Numbered from the stretch's first letter, positions 1 to 12,169 are shown. The stretch is DNA of 64,000 nt from Histoplasma ohiense (GCA_017607445.1 JAEVHH010000005.1:3353001-3417000), one strand, 5' to 3'. Notes: generated by a model not told the origin, from the sequence alone. Made by a program: numbers and translations.

Positions 1-1467
1 GTTTACACTAGCCTGGCGGAAGGAGTTTGCGGTTGTGTTTGGCATGGACAACTCCGCACCTGATTCCAGGGCTAGCAGCTCGGTACCAGTTGGGTCGTGC
101 GCACCAACCCCTGGGTTTAATAGGAAATTGCTAGGTTGTCGTGATGCCTGAGGACCATTTCTCTCAGTTGAATAACGTTGAGGAATTGGCGGCTCTGCTG
201 GCTGTTTTGAAAAGTATCGAGATATTGTCCCAGAGTCATCCACTTCCTTTACCTGCTTCATTTGAACACATTCGGCTTCCCCCGGCTTTCTTTGACGCTT
301 GAACCCATTTGACAGAAATTCCATCCCTGAAAAGCTGAGATCAGGCACTGAATTTCGTATGGTTAGCAAAAAGTGAGTGTGTTAGGAAGTATTAACTCAC
401 CCCCACTGTTCCCGCCTCGCGCTCTGTTAAAAAATCCAATCCCATAATTCACCGGTAACTAAGAGCTGAGCATTAGCAAAAATAAAATTTCAGTGATAGG
501 GTCACTTACACTGAGACGCCCCTGAGTAACATTGTGAGCTTTGAAACTAGTTTCAAGTGTAATTCCTTTCCTTCTCTTTTTTTTGTGAATTCCTCGTTCA
601 GTAACACCTGCAGAAGTTGATGGAAACGACGGGTTGCTTCTGTCCTTAGATAAATTCTCAACGACATTATTAATATTTGTTTCCGCTGTTAATGACTTCC
701 GGGCCTTGGCCTTAGAGCTTGATGGAATTGCAGAACAGCCTGTATCTTTTAGCTGATACCGATCCGGCCGAGTTTTGTATCTGAGGCGGCGTTCATAGAC
801 ACATCGACGCACGACATTAGGTAGCAACGGATTAGACTCTCTCGAGCCTTCATTGGTAAGAACCTTGCGCTGTGATAGAGCACAAGGAGATTGTGAACTA
901 TGTTCCCGTAAACGGGCTTTAATTGTAGTACTCACACAGGGTCCATGCATGCTTTCCCGATGTGCAAGTTCCGCAGGTTGACTTGCGTTAAATATTTCGC
1001 CACGAGATAGACAAGAACCAACTCATGACCGTAAAATCAGCATGCAATTTGTACGTAATAGGATGCAAGTGAAGATTACCTTTCGCGTCTTCATCCTCAT
1101 AAACCTTTTTGTGTGTATCAGTCAAATGCTCAGACTCCGTGATATCGTTCCGGCACTGCGCGCCAGAAAGCGTGCCTCGGGCCTCCTTGTTGCCGTTCAT
1201 CCCCGCTATTAATTGTTGAAGGTCTGAAAAGGGCAAAACCCGGGTGTAGTCTATATGAGGAGGGGAGCTCATATTGTCAATGGATTCTGCGTCTTTACCA
1301 CTTCGATTTCCTTTGTTTCGTATTTCGCATGAGTTGTCGACGTGTTTCATATTTAATGAATTCTTCGGCCGTGTGACAGGGGACTTTGGAAGGAAGGATT
1401 CATTTCTCGAGTCAATTTTTGAAAGCCAGTGGTAAATCACGTCATCATTCTTCGAAGCAATGACCAT
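1..1467 (-). CDS. Conserved fungal protein of unknown function, 3' part off the left edge
   Basis: I rebuilt four exons: 1467-1080, 1021-510, 458-401 and 347 to the edge. Introns of 58, 51 and 53 bp start GTAATC, GTAAGT and GTGAGT, end in AG and keep phase. That gives 435 codons, still open at base 1. The start at 1467 follows an in-frame TGA. Exon 2 carries a basic segment YERRLRYKTRPDRYQLKD and then FKAHNVTQGRLS. Exon 3 and the start of exon 4 give GIGFFNRARGG and VPDLSFSGMEFL. I recall the same order of motifs (an RxKTRxDRY basic block, then a PDLxFSEMxFL-like block) in unnamed Pezizomycotina proteins, but no function. Lys/Arg-rich stretches suggest a nuclear protein (inference). A later SGTISRYFS segment looks like a degenerate PIP box. 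No membrane segments or enzyme motif were seen. Confidence 0.7.
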
Positions 1468-4400
1468 TTTCCCTCAAATGTGCACGCAGGATGTAAAGAA
1501 GTCAGAGATGGCTCGGGCCTGGGAAGAAGAGAGGAGTAACGTCACAAGTAAAAGACGGGAGAGTCAAAGAGACGGTCTGTAGAGGTAAACAGAGGATATT
1601 TACCTCAAACGTCCGGACGTCAAGAGCATGCCCTGTATAGCCCAACCGTGACTTCCCCAAGTGGTTGGATGACAAGAACTTCCCTGTTGCAAACAGTCAC
1701 GGTAGGTGCGATAGAGTCACGCGCCCACCACAAGACAGTGGAAGGAAGGCACCATCCTCTACCTCAGTTTCCTTTCATTTGGACGACTTTCAACTCTCTC
1801 CTAAGAATCCGCTTGACAGCCTGCGCCACGGACGATCGTGGAGGTGTACACACCAGGAGCAGCCCGTACCCCGAGGAATTGCATTGAAATGTGACTTCAT
1901 GGGTAAATTGAAAGATATAGAGACGGCAAATAGGCTATCTCATTGTCATCTGAAAACTTCTTAGCAGTTGGAGAGTTGAAGGATGGATGCTAACTGGCAA
2001 GTCCTGGGCATTTGTATCGCCAACACCCTTGTCGGGATATTGGACCTGGTGGAATTGAATAGAAATTTTCTTCCGCTCGGGGATGCATTGGACAAGACAA
2101 AGCGATGAAGCAAACCGACAACAATCTATGTTATCAAATCTGTGTACGGCGCCATTTTTGAAATGATCGCAACCCCAATATGTATTATATGGACCCTACT
2201 CCTTACATCCAGTTGGAACAAAACTGTCATCTTTCGCAATCGGAGATCGTTACGTCTCAGTCGAAGTGGAATCAAGTGGAACATTATCACCATCACCGTC
2301 CAGACGGTACCTTATAATGTGCGGCATAATTCCTCCCATTGGCAAGGTCATCATGCAACTCAGATCCAGAGATCCTAGGTTCGGGATTCTGCTAAACAAA
2401 ACAATGGGCCTTCAAGGTTACGTGGTTGGGGGTCCGCCCCGACAGGCATCCTGAGATATAGCCTGGAAAAGTTTGAAAAGCTGCATGTACAGTACATACA
2501 TATGACGTGCAACCACCAGCGTCAGGGCAAATCAAAGATGGTGGTATGAAAACCTTTCCAAAACGATCGCACGTGAAGCATACCCCAGGTCTAACAAGAA
2601 ATGGTACGTGCTGCATATGCAGAGGATCCCAAATGGAAAGTTCTTTTGGACAACGAATGACAGAAACAGGCGGGGAACGGCTCCTGCCACTGCTTTATCT
2701 GCGACTGCAAAATTAATTACTTAAAATTATCGATCAACGTCCGGCTAATGTGGCCGCAGTGAACTTGGCGGGATTCTCTTGCAATGTGACCTTTCCTTCC
2801 CAAGGAAGGGTGAAGGATGGTTTTGACGGATATGGACAGAGCATTTCCAAGAAAAAAGTTCCCCGGAGTGGTTTCTTGCAGCCAGTGACTTTTTAAAGAA
2901 GTGGGTGGTACCGCTGACATCAAGCTTGCACTCCAGCGAAATCATGCGCCTAGACCATTTTGACCACAGCCGATGGTTGCCAAATGACTAATGTGCGGGC
3001 AATCCAAGTGGGGTTCTGGGGAGTAGCTCAGTTCCGTACCATTCTTATTCGTGGAGCTGGCGGTTGTCCAATCCATGGATCCGGTGCTGCTTTGGTGGTT
3101 GAACAGTTTTTCCGTGGGGCAAAGGCGCAGTCCACTTCTTACTCAGGGTTGTCCCTGACCAAATTGCAGTCTTTTAAACTGCCCTAAGTCCAACCAATTC
3201 AATGTGCAGGCTTGGCTGCGAGCACGCCTTGGGCATACGATGGCACTGGTCTTGTATCACACTAATTTTGGAATTCCCCGCTTTCAAGCTTCCCAAGGGA
3301 ACGAATAATGCTGTTTCAACTCGAACGACGGGAACCAAAGTCAGGCCCTGAAAATGCATACGCAGCTCCTTTTAGTGCCTTGGTGACCAACCACTGTTGC
3401 GAATGAACATCTCCATCACATCGAATCTCCAAGCTACCTCCTTGGTTAGCCTTCTACCACAAGAGAATTGGTTGAATTGAGATATCTATTCCACACACCC
3501 GCTATTGGCTATCTTTGGCCGCCCACTAGATGCGCAGATATCTACACAAAGTTTTTTTCCGGGTTTGTATCTCCGCGAGTTTATAGTTATGGACGGCACG
3601 GACAGTTTATGCTTCCGTCGTTGGTTGTCTCAATTTTTCTCGGAGGAAGGACGTCCGGAAGAATATTTTCGCTTGTTGTCCGCATCGCACAGATGGCTAG
3701 GGGATTGGAGGGATAATAAAAATAATAATCACACAATATAATGGAGCGGCAATAATAGCTCAGAATAGCATCTCACGCAGAAAGTGGCCAGAGTGAGTTG
3801 AGTGAGTGGAAGTGTTGTTGGATTCATCTGCCCTCTTGCTGACTGGCGCTGTCCTTTGAGCCTCCTCCCCCTCCTATCTTCCTCTCCGTCGTTCCCCTCC
3901 GACTTTTTTCCCTTCTTTTTTCTCATCCTCCATCCTCTCTCATCAGCACCAGCACCAGCACCAGCATCCTCCCTCCATTCTCCATCTTTTCCCTCCAGGT
4001 CTTCACAGCCTGAGTCTGGAACCCTTTTTATCCCGTCTCTTTCGCTTCCCAACCTCTCCCCATTTCCCCTTCATCACCGACTCCATCCTATCGCCAGCGG
4101 TCTCGACTTTCTGTTGCGATCTGATCGGCTTCTAGTCTAAGTCAAACGTTGGAGCCCTCTATTTCCTTTAGTCATATCTTTGCTTTTTCCCCCTCCTTTT
4201 CCCCTATCTTCGACAACCTAGCACTCCTTGTGAGCCCTTTGTGATCTTTGTGATTCCCCTAGTTTACCACCTGTCTAATTTGCTACACTCCTACCATGCT
4301 TTCCCCCCAGCTGTTCCTATGATTATACTGAGTTGTTTATTCTCTTCAATCACCGTATCCATATCCTTAATTTTTATTGACATCTGTTGTTGCCCCTATA

Positions 4401-4752
4401 GGGTGGGTAGTGTATAAGTGTGTTCAAACTCCACTCTTTTCTCTTCACCCACGACTTCCGTTTGTAACCCCGCCAGTTACTTTCAGGGTGCATGCCTAAC
4501 CCTGGCATATAAGGCGTTCGGGGATGCCATATTCTCTGCGCTTCTGTTTCATTCCCTACTCCATTGACTTTCCCTCTTTTCTCAGTTGTCTTATACTTTT
4601 CCCCCGCTGTTTCTTAAGTTTTACTGACATGTCCATGTTTAACTTCTACTAATAACCCGCTGACTTTGGACCATCTTGTGTCGCCTACTAGACCCCACAA
4701 ATATCAAGAAAACTACACCAGCAGAGGTCCAAATTTTGATTTAGACGCCGAA
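1468..4752. other. Divergent intergenic region; no gene supported in 1468-3730
   Basis: The stretch lies between two divergently transcribed genes. Short open frames at 1648-3187 lack recognisable motifs, splice structure or family resemblance. From about 3800 to 4750 the + strand is strongly pyrimidine-rich, as expected for the promoter and leader of the RRM gene. This part holds short upstream ORFs at 4295-4321 (8 codons) and 4493-4513 (6 codons), and a CAGCAC-type repeat near 3942-3966. Confidence 0.5.
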
Positions 4753-5637
4753 ATGTCCAAGCTTTTTATTGGGTCCGTTAATCTACAGTTGTGTTTTTTT
4801 GCTCATTTAACTAGCGAGGACGTAACTAACACAGCATTCGGCGATGCAGTGGCCTTGCGTGGCATACGACCGACGACACCCTGCGTGCGGGGTTTGAAAA
4901 GTATGGCACCATTGAGGAAGCTGTCAGTTTATTCCCGAATTTTCCTATCCCTTTTCCTATTTCTTTTTCTTGTTGTCCAGCTGGTTATTGAATTTTTGCT
5001 TACCCGCTGTAGATTGTTGTCAAGGACCGTGACACCAACCGCAGTCGTGGATTCGGTTTCGTCCGCTTTGCGAGCGACGCGGAGGCAGACGCCGCAATGA
5101 ACGCAATGAGCAACCAGGAGTACGTTGGAGCCATTCTGGAAACGTCGGGGATATAATCCCGGCGTTTACTTTCTTCGTTACCGATGAACATCGTTGAGAT
5201 TGACCCGACCAGGTTCGATGGCCGTGTCATCCGGGTCGACAAAGCCTCTGATCGCTCCTCTGCTCCCCGCAACGAAGGTGGCTACCATGGGCGTGGCAAC
5301 GGGTATAACCGTTTCGAGGGCGGCGGTGGAGGCGGTTACCGCGGCGGTAGTGGCTATGGTAAATAGTTACTAGTCTTTTCCCTTAAGATTTTTATAATAT
5401 CTTTTGATAAATTTCTAACACAAAAACCAACATAGGTGGAGGGTATGGCGATCGCCAAGGTGGCGGAGGCGGTGGTAAGATTATCACCTAAATTGAAATT
5501 TCTTCTACTTCCTCCCGTTTATTTATATTATCCTCTCACTCAATCTCTACATACTGACTTGTTCCGTTCCAGGCTGGGGTAGCCATCAACAACAATCTTA
5601 TGGCAGCTCCCATGGTCAGGGAGGTGCTGGGGCATAG
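4753..5637 (+). CDS. Glycine-rich RRM RNA-binding protein
   Basis: Six exons (4753-4772, 4850-4922, 5013-5119, 5213-5358, 5436-5474, 5573-5637) join in phase to a 149-residue protein. One RRM fills residues 1 to about 80: the joined exons read MSKLFIGGLAW (RNP2, split by intron 1), then SRGFGFVRF (RNP1) and DGRVIRVDKA. The tail is rich in Gly, Tyr, Arg and Ser (GGGGGGYRGG, GWGSHQQQ). This is the architecture of the small GRP/CIRBP/RBM3 class, which bind RNA and act in splicing, stability and cold or stress responses. Introns 1 and 2 have weak donors (GTCCGT, GTCAGT); introns 3 to 5 are near consensus (GTACGT, GTAAAT, GTAAGA). The leader is long and pyrimidine-rich with uORFs. The family assignment is firm; the targets are unknown. 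Confidence 0.93.
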
Positions 5638-7285
5638 ATATCGACGATCAAGCGCACGCATTCGGAGACAGCAATCTTTTCTCTAGTTAATGTCAAACAA
5701 ACCACTTTTACCCCGCGATGCACCTCACACGCACACTAAATCCCTGCACATCAATTTCTTTAAGATGTCGACGATAAAAGACGTACGAGAACATGAGACA
5801 GCAATCAATGAGCCACGATCAAAACGATTAAAAGAAAGCCGGGATATTATGGAACTTGCCCCCCTCGATTCGTTATTCTTCTATTTAATTATTTCTCTAG
5901 GCTCCTTCATCCCGCTCTATACCATGTAATTGGCATCGAAATGTTTTTTCCCTTCCATTTTCTTGTACTCTTTACCGGCGATACACGACTTCTACCTTCC
6001 AATCTATCCCGATTCCCATTTGTGTTGTAGTTACTATTAAAATCGCCCAGACTCGTTTTGCAGCTCCTGGCTTGTTATGTTTCCGAAGTGTAATGACAAC
6101 CATCGGTCTCTGGTGGTGGATTTCATATTTTCGAAGGATTGATTAAGTGCCTTTTTGTCTTTTCCCGTCTCGCTATTGCTGTCTCGTGCGTTTTGTCAGT
6201 TGCATACACCCATGAGCAACCCTTACCCTCCCCTAACCCCCTAACCCCCCCATTTTTTTTTTTTTTTTTTTTGCCTTTTCCCTCCTCAACGACTGACTAG
6301 CTGATCCTTTGCCGTTTCCATATCTATATTTTCTTCCATCCTAACTCTCCGAAACCCTTGCTTCCACTCTTTCCGATCTTAATAATTAAACACAGCACGA
6401 CGCGTTCCACGGTCTAATCTTTACCTTCATCTTCTTGACTGATTATGCCTCCTGAGAACACACGAACTGCTTTTCGCTTTATTCCCATTCCGTTGAATTT
6501 GGTATGCTTTTCTTTTTTCCTGCTACATTGTTTTCCCCTTTTCCCTTTTGCTGTAAGAGATGAAAGTGGAATCGAAACTGTCGAAATTTTGATCCCCGTG
6601 GAAAAAAAGAATGTAAGAAAGAACAAAAGAGAAAGAAAAGAAAAAAATTGAACGGTCTTAGGAAAGAAACATGCCTGTGTTCTATTTTTCACTGTCCTGT
6701 TCCTGTCGCTGTCCTATCCTGTCCTCTATAAAATGCTAGCTAGCCTTCTCTTTTCTTTTAAAATGTTAGTTTATGCGAGGTATCGATGATTTCCACGCCG
6801 ACCAAGGGACTGGCAAATCTTTAGCCTTGTCCTGTTTCCTGTTTTAAATTTTTTCTTCTCTTCGCCTTTCCAGTCCCATAAATCCCTGTCCACCATATGG
6901 TGTTATACTTTTTTTATGGGCATCGCACACCGCCGATATTGGATGAACGTAAGTATAAACTCCTCGGTTACATATGAGAATATGCTTGTGCAGGACGCCC
7001 ACCGCGAGGATATACCGTTGGGGTCTGACAAAGAAGATGAGAGAATTGCTCAGATGATCAGAGATAGGATTCGAAGGATGAAAAGCGCAAGAATCTTGTT
7101 TGCGCACAGTATATCTACCACGGGGCATTTTTTATTCCACCTCACCTCTCCACCACAACGACCAAAGCTAAAACGCACGACACAAAATTCCACATTATCT
7201 AGAGGATCTAATTCTATACCTGACCAAACACGAATCCCTTTAGAAATAAAACATGTGCAACATCTCAAACTCAAACATTTCCTCC
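5638..7285. other. Convergent intergenic region with poly(T) and C-rich tract
   Basis: This is the 3' flank of the RRM gene and of the convergent ChaC gene. A CCCTAA-like C-rich stretch at 6227-6251 runs into 20 T at 6253-6272. A 54-codon frame at 5766-5929 and a frame starting at 6916 (listed separately) are the only coding-like segments. Neither has a recognised relative. Confidence 0.45.
6916..7110 (+). CDS. Doubtful small spliced coding segment, unknown
   Basis: The frame from the ATG at 6916 contains a clean 45-bp potential intron at 6949-6993 (GTAAGT...TGCAG). Removing it joins RRYWMN to DAHREDIPLGS and then EDERIAQMIRDRIRRMK, a charged helix-like stretch that reads like real protein. 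The 45 bp also has no stop, so both forms are open. The open frame continues to 7410 as low-complexity sequence that overlaps the antisense 3' end of the ChaC gene, so the true end is unclear. I recognise no family. Confidence 0.2.
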
Positions 7286-8869
7286 CTATGAACAATCCAC
7301 ATCCCCACCCTCAAACTCCTCCATCCGCACCGGCCTCTCCTCCCTCCCCAGCTCCGGCCCAGGCAAATGCTCCAACACAATCTCACTTCTCTTTCGATCC
7401 ACTGCACTAACGTCCTTCCCCTCAATAGCTCTCACCCTCCTCGCCAAATCAGCTACATGGCTATCCGCAACACTTCCAATCTCATTCTCATCCCCATTCC
7501 TGTTCACTCCCCTAGAAAACTCAGGGCCTTCCAGCGCTTTCTCTAATAAGTACAAATACTCACGATTCTCGCCGCTCTGGCCGCAGCTCTGGCTGATGAC
7601 GTGCGCGATGTTGTCAGGGTCACGGTCTGCTGGGTTGCGGAGAAATTGTGTGTTTGTGGGGAGACCGATGTAGACCATGCAAGTTATGGGGGATGTTTGA
7701 GATGTGTCATTGTTAGCAGTAGAACTGCTGCTGTCGTTAGTGGTGGTAGTGGCGGATGGTGCAGCGTAGAAGGGGGTGAAGTGGACTGTGTAGCCGTCTA
7801 TTTCTCTATCGTCCAGGTAGGCATGGACTTCCTCTGCGTGGGAGGCGGGGATGTGATAAGCTGCGCCCCAAACTGTGGAGGGTTTGGAGTTGATTGGTTT
7901 ATGGTCACGTTGCTGTCGTTATTGTTAGAGGGGGCCATATATTATAAGATTCGCTTGATAAGGTATGGGGAGTTTGTAAAGAGCACTAACCGGATCTGAG
8001 AGCGTTTTCCAGAATGATTGTTCGATTACAGTGACAACCCTCCCGGGTGATTCTGGGGTTCCCCTGTGATCTCCACTGTTTTCAAGATTAAAAAAAAGAT
8101 CGAAATTAGCGATACGGACTCCCGATCTCTAAGAAGATTTTTCATATCAGTGGAGCGAGGTATTGGAGATCAAGGCTTTCATTAGGTTCGCCGAATAGAA
8201 ACAAATATGTAGCCATACCTTGCCTTCAAACAGGAAAATAATCACAAAAGAGCAATATCAGTCTGGGCTCTCTTGTCTATCCCACAGGAGAACCGAATAA
8301 TGGTATATACTGCATAAACCATGTGGCTGTCAATTTTCCAAGCAGACAAAGAGCACATACCTGCCAGAACCGTCGAACATAGCCTTCTATGTAACCGAGC
8401 ACACGTTGATCTAGGCAAACGGTTAGTAGAGGTCACCAGTTATGGTTATAGTTCTGGATATTCCCCGTGGCCGAATTATCAAAAGATATCCCCACAAACA
8501 AGGTTATGTTGAAGTAGACTTCATATCCAAAAGAATAGATTCCTCTGCCATTCGTCATTATACATAGCAAGCATATTTAACATACCATAGTGTGGAGGCG
8601 GTTTCCATATCAAACTCCTAAAAATTACTAGTGATCAGAAGCCTAAGCTTTGATGCAATGCAACCAAGATAATCCAAAACAAATCAAATGAAGAAAAAGA
8701 AAAAGAAAAAGAAGTAGGAGAGATCGGAGGAATATGAACACAATTTGGGACTGCAGCAATATGCTACATTGAGAAAAGAATGCACAAACCCGTAGCCGAA
8801 AACCCATAAATCCCCGTTGGGGAAATGGCTCTTCCAGGAGCTAGGGGCGGGTATAGCAGAATGTGGCAT
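7286..8869 (-). CDS. GCG1: ChaC-family gamma-glutamylcyclotransferase (glutathione-degrading)
   Basis: Five exons (8869-8790, 8617-8586, 8410-8361, 8128-7991, 7912-7286) join in phase to 308 residues. Family landmarks appear in order: DLWVFGYGSLIWKPPPHY (glycine-rich substrate loop), VLGYIEGYVRRFWQ, GDHRGTPESPGRVVTVI, VWGAAYHIP, YLDDREIDGY (its Glu is the expected catalytic residue) and SGENREYLYLLEKALE. ChaC enzymes cleave the gamma-glutamyl group of glutathione to 5-oxoproline and Cys-Gly in the cytosol. One oddity: the simple acceptor at 8077-8078 before GDHRGTP is out of frame. The in-frame acceptor, further upstream at 8129-8130, adds 17 residues (RSGVRIAN... to ...NLEN) not expected in this family, after a 232-bp intron. 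The C-terminal tail of about 100 residues is acidic and variable. It is divergent from the PEF gene across about 1.1 kb. Confidence 0.9.
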
Positions 8870-9954
8870 TATGAGGTGGTTAGACTCGCTCCGGTGATAT
8901 CTTCACCACCTGTGTGTGCTCACTGAAATGCAAAATAGTAGCTAGAAAAAGTGCCGCCGATAAAATGAGTGTAATGTTGAGGGCTCTATATACCCATTAG
9001 TATGGTGATGGTTTAGGAGGTTATTATATCAACAGATATGCAACAATGGCGAGATGTTTGCAGCTTTTGCAAGCTTTTGCACACTAATTCCACACCAAAA
9101 TGTGTCTTATATATCTCTATTCTGTAATCTGCGCAATAATGCACTTCTCTATTCCTCCTGCGACAAAATGAGCCAACAAACTTCCTTTGTAAGCATTGGT
9201 GGAACTGACACATGCACTGGACAAACAAGGAAGAATTATCGCATGTCATCGACTCATCGCTGTATGGAGGGAGATTCAGCCATCACTGACCACGGCCCGT
9301 CAACGTCCACCACAAATGCCGCTCCATATTGAGCCTCTCTTTAAGCAAGAAACCAATAACACTGGGAACTAACTTCAGTTCCAAGGCTGTTTCTTGTTCC
9401 CCAGCCATTTCATGTCTTCAACTTCAAATCTCGCATTCAAACGACTTTAGGGCTTAGGGCTGAGGGGCTTAGGTAAAGCCCAGTCCTTCCGACCAAGCGA
9501 CGCCCAACCGCAATGTTCCCCGCCTTGTTCCAAGCAATGAGGCTCCAGACATCGAGATATTTTTCGCACCAATTTCTGGCAAAACCCAAACCACATTGGT
9601 AGCCAAGATCGCCTTGCAACCAGTGATGTTTTGAAAGAAACGAGGTTTCAGCCGGCTTCGTATTGCGCTTTATTCAATCAAGGAAACCAAAAAACGCCTT
9701 GGCACCGGCAAGGGGTTCAGGCGTGAGTTTGACAGATTCACCAACTCGTCATATCCCCGTCGTCAGGCTTTCATTTTTTCCCACTTCACACCATTTGTTA
9801 TGAGAGATTGCAGGATAAACTACCTGCCTCCACAGATTTTGTTCTTCTTTTGTTATTGATATCGCGAGCGTCACACAGTTAGTAGTATTTGAAGGTTCAA
9901 CTCGCATTCCCGGTTATCAGCTCAGGACCACATCACACACACACACACACCACT
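8870..9954. promoter_or_regulatory. Divergent promoter region, ChaC / penta-EF-hand
   Basis: About 1.1 kb separates the two starts. I saw no convincing gene; the small frames at 9013-9619 lack motifs. A (CA) repeat at about 9935-9950 sits immediately before the penta-EF-hand start codon and may lie in its leader. No specific operator is claimed. Confidence 0.45.
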
Positions 9955-11249
9955 ATGGCATACAAAGGCGCATATAATCCTGATGCACTCCCAGCGTACG
10001 TTCTCAAGATTTACACTCCTTTTCCGCTCCCCTGGCATGGAGGTCATACACTAATTACCAGCGATCCACCTACAGGCATGCGGAGCCAGAGCAGGTACGT
10101 TGACAGATGACTCCTGGTCAGGGAAAGGTTCTCCAATTCCACGTTTGCCGGTGACTTCTTTTGTCCGTTGAATTAGCCGTTAACCTACATGTTTTTTTTT
10201 ACTAGGCAGCACAAATTTTAAGCGCAAGAGCCGCTCTACAGGATCCAAACCGAGAGCGCGCCCCGCTCCCGCCCCCCAAAAATGGCCCACAACCTCATCA
10301 GCGCCGCGTCTCCCCTTCCCCGAATCCAGAACACCATTCACAAATACCAGCACAACATAGCTACGCACGTGCAGGTAGTGGTGGGGGCCCCGGAGTCGTC
10401 CCCCCTGGAGCAGTACAAGCTGTTGCAGGGCCTCATCGAAGAGGCGCCCCTGTTCCCAACATGACTGGTCGGCTCCACTCCCCACCTCCTCAAAACTATG
10501 GCTTCGGGCCTCCTCCCGCTCACCCAGCTCAGAACCGTCCTCCCCCCACCTACGGCCCGCCACGAAGTCCCCAACCTTTGGGGCCTGGCATACCCCAATC
10601 TGACGACCCAAACGAACTATTCCCCCTCTTCCGTGCCGCCAATGCATCCAACTCAGGCGCCCTGTCAGAAATAGAACTGGGATCCGCCTTAGTAAATGCA
10701 GACTATACCTCTTTCGACGCGTACACGGTAAAGATGATGGTCCGCATGTTTGACAAGGACGGGTCTGGTAGCGTTGGGTTCGACGAGTTCGTTGCCTTGT
10801 GGCGCTTCCTGGCAGCCTGGAGGGAGCTATTTGAGCGCTTCGATGAGGACCATAGCGGCCGGATTAGCTTGCAGGAGTTTAGCAAAGCTCTGATTGCGTT
10901 TGGATATACGCTTAGCCCACCGTTTGTAGGGATGATATTTTCGACTTTTGAGAGTCGAGGGAGAGTTAAAGGGAAACCCATGCCCGGGCAGAAAGACGGG
11001 ATGAGTTTTGATGTGTTTGTGCAAGCCTGCATTACCCTCAAGCGCATGACGGATGTGTTTAAACGGTATGACGATGATAGGGATGGGTATATTACGCTGG
11101 GTTTTGAGGAGTTTTTGACCGGTTAGTTTTTATACTCCCTTTTTGTTTTGCGATTGCGACTAGACTTCACACAGTCCCTCCCCCCGCGCTTCTTATTATT
11201 TTACTGAATACTAACGTACGATGTAGAATGTTTACGGCTTCGAGAGTGA
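9955..11249 (+). CDS. PEF1: Penta-EF-hand calcium-binding protein (peflin/ALG-2 type)
   Basis: Four exons (9955-9995, 10076-10094, 10206-11121, 11227-11249) join in phase to 332 residues. Exon 2 is a 19-nt microexon and exon 4 is 23 nt ending ECLRLRE. The first ~150 residues are Pro/Gly/Gln-rich, as in peflin and ALG-2 relatives. EF-hand loops follow: NASNSGALSEIE (EF1, Asn in place of Asp), DKDGSGSVGFDE (EF2, canonical), DEDHSGRISLQE (EF3, canonical), a degenerate EF4 with an inserted KGKPMPGQK, and DDDRDGYITLGFEE (EF5, one residue longer than standard, usual for the dimerising hand). Yeast Pef1 acts in polarised growth and cation response; human PDCD6/peflin act in vesicle coat and ESCRT adaptors. 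The role here is inferred from the family. Confidence 0.92.
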
Positions 11250-12169
11250 GACCTCATGGTTGAATTTGAACTAATGCATAGACTAAGTGCATATATGGTG
11301 ATTATCTACATGCCTAATAACTGGATCTTTTACATTACGTTGTGAAGTGTGACTTGGTTCTTCCGGCGACACAAATTCTTGGATTTTTATACATGTTATT
11401 GGGTTCTTTTATATATCATACCGAATGGAATTTCCTATATTAGAAAGGGGCGTAAACGGGAGAGGCAGAAAGGTACCTAAAGAGACGTGCATACATATAC
11501 ATGATGTATGCAACCTCATTAAAACCTTAAAATGATAAATTTAGATATTTTCCCAATGAGTCCTTGATTCCATGGACAAGAAGAGTCTGGATTTTTGTAA
11601 CTAATAGAAAAGCAATTGCGTTCAATTCGAGGACCCAACAATTGGCTTTTTTGCTCCATTTCCATCTCTCTCTGTATCAAAACTTCGGAAAACTGATTGT
11701 CCGAAACCCGAAGCAAAATAACGCGGTTATGTATATTTTCAGCCTCATTTTTCGTTTTCATTGTGTTATAAACATATGGCTGTATATAAATTTACAATCC
11801 CTCCTGAGCTATCCGTCCTTCCCATACCATATTCCAGCTATTGTACTTAATAAATTATATGGGCTCCAAATGTTGAAAGGAACACTCATGTGCAATGGGT
11901 GGACCACATCCTGAGTTCAGGATGAAGCGCAATCTGTCTTTTTCTTTGAAAATGGTTGCAACAAAGAAGCTGGCGGAATTACATATCTACCCAGAAATAA
12001 ATATAAACACCAGCTATAAGTACGGAACTCTACATTCATATTCTACTTTGGAGAGGGACAGAGAAAAAAATTCAAGGGGGGTATAAATCTATATACAGCA
12101 ACAACAGAGATGACATTTCGATTCGAGGGGCAGATAAGGACGTGGATCCATGCACAGAAATATCACCAA
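11250..12169. other. Convergent intergenic region
   Basis: AT-rich 3' flanks of the PEF and MFS genes. I saw no gene. An almost perfect palindrome, CATCCTGA-GT-TCAGGATG, lies at 11907-11924 and could form a hairpin on either strand. Confidence 0.5.

Noticed and set aside
6227..6272. Interstitial telomere repeat (CCCTAA-like)
   Set aside because: Only two imperfect units, with extra C residues, running into poly(T). This is ordinary low complexity.
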